Assembly (NCBI GenBank): GCA_015179125.1
Contig: WHVA01000377.1
Coordinates: forward strand, 50,620-114,619
Length of the DNA: 64,000 bases
Reading direction: 5' to 3'
From: Gautieria morchelliformis
Taxonomy: Eukaryota > Basidiomycota > Agaricomycetes > Gomphales > Gomphaceae
How positions within the stretch are numbered: the stretch's first letter is position 1; every line of letters begins with the position of its first letter. This document shows, one piece after another, positions 57,421 through 64,000 of this stretch. The position numbers and the translations under genes were made by a program. A model generated the notes under the pieces. The model did no database searches. It was not told the DNA's origin and saw only the letters and a list, made by a program, of their open reading frames with translations.

Positions 57421-59800
57421 GGTTTTGTTCTGGCCTTGGTGTCCGAGAGCGGATGATCATGGCTTTGCTGGAGCACGCGAAGTCGTAGATCATTGGTATC
57501 CAGAACATAAATCCGGGACTTGTACCGGAGAAATCCGTCGGAATCAAGGGACCATCCAGGACTGGTGGGGTCATCGAGGTGGGCTGCGGAGATGGGGTCG
57601 GAACGAAGTGCGGAACGGATGTCAGAATGGGAGACTCGGTGTCCATAATGATTGAGGTGCGGAGTAGCGGAAACTGCAATGCTGTGGCATGCAGGGACGA
57701 TGCCAGTTGCTCAGTAGAGAATACTGGGCGGAAATTGTGCGGATTAACGCTGGCATAGTCGCTACTTCCCTCTTTTGGGTAGACGTCCCAACGTCTAGTG
57801 AGTGCGTCGGGTTTTGCTCCGAGCTTTCCGGGGCGGAAACGGATCACCATGTTGAACTGTGAGAGATATTCAGACCAGCGGACTTGACGGCAAGTCAAAA
57901 TCTTAGTAGTTGCAAAATACTCAAGGTTTTTATGATCCGTTACAACATTGATCAGATAAGTTGGACCTTGAGGTGTGTCTCCAGATTTTGAAGGCTTCGA
58001 AAATCGCAAGTAGTTCCTTATCGTGGACGTCGCAGTTGAGTTCCGGGGCAGAAAAGGTGCGGGAATGAAAGGCGATCGGATGAATTTCTCCGTGTCGGGG
58101 GAAATGATGGAAAGAATGGCGGCTAGCGCGTAGTCGGAAGCGTCGGTTTCAAGTATGAGTTGGGCATCAGGAATCCAGAAACCGAGTATAGGAGCCGTGG
58201 TGAAGGCCGATTTGAGAGCTTCAAATGCAGAACGGCATTCCGGAGTGAAATTCCATGGGGCACCCTTCCTGGTGAGACGCGTGAGCGGAACAGTAATGTC
58301 GGAAAAGTTATAAATGAAACGCCGGTAAAAGTTGGCGAAGCCAAGGAAAGACTGTACATCCTTAACACGTCGGGGTTCCGGCCATTCTTGAATTGCCTTG
58401 ACTTTGTCCTCTGCCATGGTAAGACCTGTTGGAGAGAGGATGTAGCCGAGGTATTCGACCATGTCGCGATGCCATTCGCATTTCTCTGCTTTTGTGTAGA
58501 GATGGTGTTTGCGGAGACGGCGGAGTACTTCGCGGACATGTTCCGATGTTTTTCCGGTGTGTCGGAATAGATGAGGATGTCGTCAATGTAGACTAGGACG
58601 CATACGTCAAGAAGGTCGGAAAAAATCGTTCATGAATCGCTGAAAAGCGGCGGGAGCATTGGTTAGACCGAAAGGCATGACAACCCACTCAAAAGCACCA
58701 TAACGGGTGCGGAAAGTGGTTTTCCACTCGTCACCTTCCCGGATGCGGACAAGGTGATAAGCATGCCAGAGGTCAATTTTGGTGTAGATCTTCACCCTGC
58801 GGGGAGTGTCGAGTAAGTCGGAAATGCACGGAAGCGGATATTTGTCCTTCTTAGTGAGGGCGTTGAGTCCACGGAAATCGACGCAGAGGCGGAGAGATCC
58901 ATCCTTCTTCTTGACGAAAAGGACCGGAGCGCCGTGCGGAGACAGCGAAGGGAGGATGAAGCCCATGTTGAGATGTTCATCGACGAACTTGTGGAGAGTT
59001 AGGAGTTCACTTTGTGAAAGGGAGTAGATCGGTCCAAGGGGCGGAGATGCTCCTTCTTCCAATCTATCTTCAGATCGTAAGGTCGATGTTCAGCTGGTTT
59101 ATCGGCTTTGGCCTTGTTGAACAAGTCCGGGAAGTCACGATATTCTTCCGGAACTGAGCTCATGTGACCGGAGCGGAAGTCGAGGCGGAACAAGCCTTGA
59201 CTGAAGCCGAATCGGAAAGGTGAAGCTGGAAAACGGTCGTATCATCTTGCCGTTGCAATACGCGGAAAGCGGTGGCAGAAACGAGCGCAATTCGAGGAGC
59301 TTCGAGGGACAGAGGTGCTAAAGCGGGACCGGAGTGAGGAACTGAGTCCACAAGCGGAGTTGCGGAAGAGGCCTGAGCCATCTTTGCGGATGACGTCGGA
59401 ATAGACGGAAGTTGATCCGGGGTACGGAACTGTATTTGACCCAATGCCCAGTTAATCGACGGATTATATCGGGTGAGCCAATTGTGTCCTAGTACAACGG
59501 AACAGCTAGCATCTAGCGGAGTAATGTAAAACGTAACTTCATGGTTGTCCCCAGTAGCAAAACGAATAGACAGATCCACAACTTGGGAAATTCCCGTGTT
59601 GGAAGATCGTCAAAAGGCGGAGTGGAATAGTCGGAATGTTGCGGGTCGGAAGTTTATGTTTCAAAACAAAGTCGGAATCGAGGAAACAATGAGTCGATCC
59701 TGAGTCGACCAATGCTGTGAACGGGGGTGCGGAAATGGTGTCTGAAGTGAGCGGAACAGAGAGGGAGTCGGAGGACGAAAGAGCGGATGCGTTGAGTTTA
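57421..59800 (-). pseudogene. Gypsy A copy 2 protease, RT and RNase H
   Basis: From right to left: protease (LVDSGSTHCFLDSD near 59,690-59,735, then VVLGHNWLTRYNPSINW), then RT at 58,607-59,062 ([50 protein letters not shown]). A frameshift near 58,610 precedes the YIDD part. The stretch 57,242-58,462 continues with [13 protein letters not shown] and RNase H ([14 protein letters not shown]). RT is better preserved here than in copy 1, but still broken. Confidence 0.85.
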
Positions 59801-59867
59801 ACCTCGTTTGTCGCACGAATGGGGTCAACACAGCCCTCAGCTCGTGTGGAGGCTGGAGGACTGCTGA

Positions 59868-61287
59868 CTATTTTTTTGAATCCACAGCGGGAGCCGCTTC
59901 GGATTTCTCTTCCATCTTTGCTGCGCGGCCCTTGGCCTTAGCAGCGGAGGTGGAAGCGCGAGTGCAGTCGTGAGCGACGTGACCGCCTTTGCCACAGAAA
60001 AGGCAAAGGTTGTTGTCCATGCGACGCTGGCGTTCTACAGGGGTTAGTTGTCCGTCCTTCCCAAGTTTGTCGGAAAGGTCCGGAGTGCTCTTTCGGGCGT
60101 TGGTGTTGGAACCAGAGGCCTGGTTGTTGTGAGGGGTGTTGTTGTTGTTCCGGTTGCCGGAGTTGGATCCGGAACTGTTGTTGCTGTTGTTGTTTCTGGA
60201 GTTGTTGTTTCCGGAATTAGTCTTCTTCTTGTCTTTATCAGACTTCTTGTCAGAAGACTTGTCGTTCTTGCTCTGGGCGGAAGTTTCGCGAGCAATCTCG
60301 GAGTGTCTTTCCCAGTAGCACGAATCGATGGATTGGGCGGGGTTGCGGAGGTCGGTAAGGGTGGCGGGTTTTCCGACGCGGGCAATTTCATCCTTGATGC
60401 GGGATGGCAAGCCCATGTAAAACTGGCGTCGGAGTGTGGCTTCCCCCGCATTGGACTCGAGGAGCGAGCTGCTGAAACGTGACGATATATTTAGCTATCT
60501 TATGAATGTCTTTCATACGAAGCTTATCAAGTTCATTTTCCGCATTGGCTTCCATGTCAAATGGTCCGAAGTTGCTGCGGAGTTCGGAAACGAAGTTGTG
60601 GTAATCGTCGGCCCAGTCGACGAGAGTGAACGGGTCCATGAGGGTGGGTTCGAAGTAGTCGAGAGCCATGCCTCGGAGATAGGAAAGGGCGTAATTGACC
60701 TTTCGTTCGTCGTCGGGAAAGGCGTCGGGATGATCACGGAAATTGAGTTGAAGCTGGACCAGAAATGGATGGAGCTTTTTGGGGTCGGAACCGTCAAACT
60801 GATCTGGTTCGCGGACCTTTGTCTTGGGGCATGGCGGTGCTTGGGCCGGGCATTGAAGTTGTCTGGCTAGCATGGCAATGGCTTGTGCAAGATCCGGAAC
60901 TGGCGCGGGCGGAACTGGGTTGGCGAGAATCTGAGGTGGGATTGGCAGTGGAGGACCGCCTGGAGGACCGCCGGGTGGGCCGCCATGAGGGCTGCCTGGA
61001 GGTGGTCCTGGTGGAGGTGGTGGTGGTGGAGCTGGGCGTCGGAATGACGCTGCTGTTTGTTCGCCGCTGTTACTCGTTGAATTCCCGTCATAATCGGGAT
61101 TGTCGTCGGGATTAGCGTCGGGAACTTCTTCGAAACGTTGCGGAAAAGCATCGGAGAGCTCATCGTCGGCACAAGAGCTGCCGGAGGGTTCCGCGTGCCT
61201 TGGTGCTGCGGATCTAAGACTGCCAAAATAAGAGAGAGCTTCGACAGCTCCTGCTCGAGCTGAAGTAGCTGTGGTACGAGGAGGCAT
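59868..61287 (-). pseudogene. Gypsy A copy 2 Gag, one frameshift
   Basis: Starts MPPRTTATSARAGAVEALSY at 61,287; the capsid runs to about 60,440, where a frameshift occurs inside LRRQFYMGLPSR. It continues in another frame at 60,416-59,868 through the Asn-rich linker and the CCHC knuckle CLFCGKGGHVAHDC, ending PAVDSKK. Unlike copy 1, the proline/glycine block is in frame. Confidence 0.88.
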
Positions 61288-61327
61288 AGTGATAGTTATC
61301 GGGTGGGAATCAGATAATACTGTTTAC

Positions 61328-61612
61328 TGTTACGTATCGAGATTTCCGCTAAGTCGGAACTGGAAAGGACAGCGGCTTCAACTTGTAGGTTGCGCCCCCG
61401 ATGAACTATCGTCCTAAGTATTTCGGAACTGAGTCGGAAGTCAGAAAGTACTGAACCAAAGGTTTGGTCCGAACTTGAGTCGGAACTGAGGCAGAAGGCG
61501 GAAGACGGAAGGCGGAGAGAGACTGAGATCTTGCTAGACTCGCTGTGCTAAGAACAGGAGATGGAGCGAAGGAAATCAAGTATCGAAGGCGATTCTCTGA
61601 TTGCAGAATAAG
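61328..61612 (-). repeat. Gypsy A copy 2, 5' LTR, inner part
   Basis: Reverse-orientation LTR from TGTTACGTATCG to GCAGAATAAG. Interrupted at ATAAG (61,608-61,612); the remainder resumes at 62,823. Confidence 0.9.
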
Positions 61613-62822
61613 ATGTAGAGGACAGGAATCATAGGCAGTAGGTATGGACTTGCTGCTCAAAAGACGACTAGAAATCAATTCACTCTCTCAGTGAATTTAG
61701 TTGTCACTATGTTACGTATCGCGATTTCCACTAAGTCGGAACTGGAAAGGACGGCGGCTTCAACTTATAGGTTGCGCCCCCGATGAACTATCGTCCTAAG
61801 TATTTCGGAACTGAGTCGGAAGTCGGAAAGTACTGAGCCAAAGGTTTGGTCGGAACTTGAGTCGGAACTGAGGTGGAAGGCGGAAGACGGAAGGCTGAGA
61901 GAGACTGAGATCTTGCTGGACTCGCTGTGCTAAGAACAGGAGATGGAGCGAAGGAAATCAAGTATCGAAGGTGATTATCTGATTGCAGAATAACAGACAT
62001 ACATGAGGGGGTTTTTATACAAAGCGCAGAGCAACAAGTAATGGTGTTGTACTAAGCAAATTCCGGAGGAAGCGGAAGTCGAGTACAATGTGTGGGAACT
62101 AACTAATTGGGAACAATGGGACTACAAGGGGGTTCAGGGTAAGGTAGAACAATGGCAAAGAACAAGGGGTCGGGAAAAGATATCTGACAACGAACTACAA
62201 GGGTGACCGGATATATGGTTTTGATGGATGGCGAGGTGGGTCCGGTGGGTCCGAGTAATAGAGTCGAAAGAACAAGGGAAATGTACAAGGGGCGGAATGT
62301 CGGAAATGTCGGAGGGGCGGAACGTGTGACGGAACTATCGGAGGGGCGGAAGGAGTGGCGGAACTGAGGGTCGGAAGTCGGAAATGAACGGTCGTAACAC
62401 ACTATAAATATATTATACACTACCTAGAAATCAATTCACTACAGGATTTCTAGGTCAACAAATTGAAAGGAAACAAGACTAATTTACTTGCCTCTCTCAG
62501 TGAATTTAGTTGTCACTGAGAGAGGAGGGGAATGTGTCTCATGCGCATGTACTACTAGCCGGCGCTTTAGCGCCCGTGATACCACCTTGTGCCGTGCTAA
62601 GCGCCCGCAGAACGTACCACGGTGGTGAACAGCCGCAGCTCAAAAAGGAAACTTGTCCACAAGCACCCACAGTAGAAATACAGCTTCGAAAAATCAAAGG
62701 AAAATTTGACAAATCATAGAATGAATGTCAGCATGGTTTCAAGTCAAAATCAAAAGAAATACGAATGGTGGAATCTATTTGGCTTGATTTTGGTGCAGGA
62801 GCATAAATGCACCCAACATAAG
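61613..62822. mobile_element. unclassified insertion X in an LTR, itself holding a solo LTR
   Basis: The LTR reading breaks after ATAAG (61,608-61,612) and resumes after a second ATAAG (62,818-62,822), a 5-bp target duplication. Without the nested solo LTR the insert is about 510 bases. It contains CTAGAAATCAATTCACT twice and CTCTCTCAGTGAATTTAGTTG twice. No coding region, no poly(A) and no obvious terminal inverted repeat were seen. Class unknown. Confidence 0.75.
61710..62399 (-). repeat. solo LTR, Gypsy family A, with perfect target duplication
   Basis: 690 bases, reverse orientation, TGTTACGTATCG to CGGTCGTAACA. CACTA flanks both sides (61,705-61,709 and 62,400-62,404). It lies inside insertion X, so it is the youngest layer here. 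Confidence 0.95.
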
Positions 62823-62984
62823 AGACATACATGACAGGCTTTTATACAAAGAGCTGGGGCAACAGGTAATGATATGGTACTAAGCAAAATTCTGGGGGAA
62901 GCGGAAGTCGAGTAAACAATGCGTGGGAACTAACTATTGGGAACAATGGGACTACAAGGGGGGTTCAGGGTAAGGTAGAACAAT
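62823..62984 (-). repeat. Gypsy A copy 2, 5' LTR, outer part, truncated
   Basis: Continues AGACATACATGACAGGCTTTT and the TATA region of the interrupted LTR. Breaks after GTAGAACAAT where the YR element begins. Confidence 0.9.
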
Positions 62985-63089
62985 TCCAGTTTCGACTCGC
63001 GCTGGCTCGAAGGGCGTGGTGAAGCTTAGAGCGTGGTTGGGCTGACCTGAGTGTTAGCTCAGAGGGTGCGCGGAGAAGGGCTCGCCGCT
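62985..63089 (-). repeat. 105-bp repeat R1 (outer), YR element
   Basis: TCCAGTTTCGACTCGCGCTG to TCGCCGCT. Two substitutions separate it from R2 at 63,488-63,592. It forms the outermost end of the element. Confidence 0.9.
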
Positions 63090-63487
63090 GGGAGGGCGGG
63101 ACTTTCTGCGCGGCTTTCGCTTCACGGCGGTTCGCTTCGAGTGCTGGCTGTTGCTGCTTCCCTTTCTGGTGGGGTTCGCGGCAGCTGGGGGGGGGTTCGA
63201 TACTGGTGTGTTTCTTACGTATGGGTTGCTTTGTTACTCGGCATTGATGTGGTAGGCTACGTTATACTATGGTCTGGGAATACTATTATGGGGCAACCGT
63301 GGCTTGTATTATGGGTGGGCAGGTGGGTGGGCGAGATTAACGAGAGTGCGATGTGAGAGAATAGAGCTACTGGTTTTGGTGATGATGGTGGAGGGAAAGA
63401 GAGAGGGCATGGAACTCCGCCCTGCTTGGCGCTCAACTGGACGCACACTACCGCGCGAGTTCGGATCACGCGGTACCTACAGCTGAA

Positions 63488-63592
63488 TCCAGTTTCGACT
63501 CGCGCTGGCTCGAAGGGCGTGGTGAAGCTTAGAGCGTGGTTGGGCTGACCTGAGCGTTAGCTCAGAGGGTGCGCGGAGAAGGGATCGCCGCT
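63488..63592 (-). repeat. 105-bp repeat R2 (inner), YR element
   Basis: Copy of R1. Its right end overlaps the first base of the recombinase stop codon (63,592-63,594). Confidence 0.9.
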
Positions 63593-64000
63593 TACCCAAG
63601 GCCGCTGACCCGCGGTGAGTCCTCGCCGCTAGCCCTACCAGATGCAGCGGTACTTACGATGGAGTTGTTAGGCAGGTTGCTTAGGTGCCTTGCTGCAACC
63701 TGCTCAAATGCTCGGATGTAGGCTTCATAGGCTAGTGACCGCCAGCGTCCAGCGATACGGATGATCTCCGGGCTGACTTTCTGCGCTAGGTAGAAGGACG
63801 CTCCGCTGATGCGGAAGGAGTGACCGAACACGTTGCCCCAGCCGTGCGTGCTTAGTATTGCGTTGATCCGGCTTATCGCGCGTGCTTTGACCATGGGTCT
63901 GGCCTGGCCTTTATTGTCCCTCCATGAGAACAGGGGGTCTGCCTGTCGGGCTGGTACTACTCGTGCTAGGTTGGTGAGAGCTTCTAAAGGGCATAGGTCC
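63592..64000 (-). CDS. tyrosine recombinase, C-terminal part (5' end outside window)
   Basis: The minus-strand frame is open to the right edge (the first ATG inside the window, 63,894, is unlikely to be the start). It reads FSWRDNKGQARPMVKARAI, then GHSFRISGASFYLAQKVSPE, with the His-X-X-Arg box. Next is IIRIAGRWRSLAYEAYIRAF, whose Tyr is the expected nucleophile. The upstream catalytic Arg is outside the window. This is the typical YR of basidiomycete YR transposons, which inserts a circular DNA intermediate. Confidence 0.88.
   Translation of the reverse strand, partial: DLCPLEALTNLARVVPARQADPLFSWRDNKGQARPMVKARAISRINAILSTHGWGNVFGHSFRISGASFYLAQKVSPEIIRIAGRWRSLAYEAYIRAFEQVAARHLSNLPNNSIVSTAASGRASGEDSPRVSGLG

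Larger units (their letters stand above)
54001..62984 (-). mobile_element. Ty3/Gypsy chromovirus A, copy 2, with intact antisense gene
   Basis: Same layout as copy 1 but on the minus strand. The 5' LTR (61,328-62,984) is split by a nested insertion and cut at 62,984 by the tyrosine-recombinase element. Gag-pol is broken at several points; the antisense gene is not. Confidence 0.92.
62985..64000 (-). mobile_element. 3' end of a Ngaro/DIRS-like tyrosine-recombinase element
   Basis: Reading leftward from the right edge: tyrosine-recombinase gene, R2 (105 bp), a 398-base segment, R1 (105 bp). This order fits split direct repeats (B1-A2-B2) of Ngaro-type retrotransposons. The reverse transcriptase would lie outside the window. 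A Crypton-type DNA element is the main alternative. Confidence 0.65.

Noticed and set aside
1-64000. CRISPR arrays, bacterial operons, tRNA or rRNA genes
   Set aside because: None seen. Tandem repeats present are minisatellites or element repeats, and the gene structure is eukaryotic.

Overview
The window looks like a piece of a filamentous basidiomycete (Agaricomycete-type) chromosome. The evidence is host genes split by many roughly 50-nt introns, chromodomain-bearing Ty3/Gypsy elements, a tyrosine-recombinase element and a LINE with RNase H. No species call is possible from the sequence alone.

Bases 1 to about 9,340 are a compact host-gene block: a class I sirtuin (5' end outside the window), an L-fuconate dehydratase of the enolase superfamily, a KAT14/CSRP2BP-like GNAT acetyltransferase on the minus strand, and a caspase-like (C14/metacaspase) gene divergent from it. 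All four can be read through by placing short introns, so they look like functional genes.

Bases 9,340 to 64,000 are almost entirely transposon debris, heavily nested. In order: old Copia scraps (10.0 and 10.9 kb); a near-complete Copia element on the minus strand (11,069-15,836); an older Copia scrap it sits in; a solo Gypsy-type LTR (about 17 kb); a Copia reverse transcriptase split by LTR sequences (17.7-19.7 kb); a solo LTR with a perfect target duplication (19,826-20,853); Gypsy element C (21,300-26,755), carrying a 5'-truncated LINE insertion; Gypsy chromovirus D on the minus strand (26,756-32,845); a LINE with ORF1 and ORF2 (about 34.1-39.2 kb), broken by an AT-rich insertion; a non-coding stretch with a dense TGASTCA cluster (40.0 kb); Gypsy chromovirus A copy 1 (42,371-50,362); a 17-bp minisatellite; another solo LTR (50,635-51,672); a TPR-gene fragment; a truncated second copy of C (52,140-53,930); Gypsy A copy 2 on the minus strand (54,001-62,984), whose 5' LTR holds nested insertions; and the 3' end of a Ngaro/DIRS-like tyrosine-recombinase element running off the right edge.

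The most unusual system is in Gypsy family A. Between pol and the 3' LTR each copy carries a convergently transcribed antisense gene for a protein with a highly charged N-terminal coiled coil and an exact Zn(II)2Cys6-type cysteine cluster. It is an uninterrupted 410-codon frame in copy 2, where gag-pol is broken by frameshifts. It is a candidate element-encoded regulator or chromatin-binding protein.

Several unrelated elements carry a TGA exactly where arginine is expected, which suggests CpG deamination of silenced DNA.
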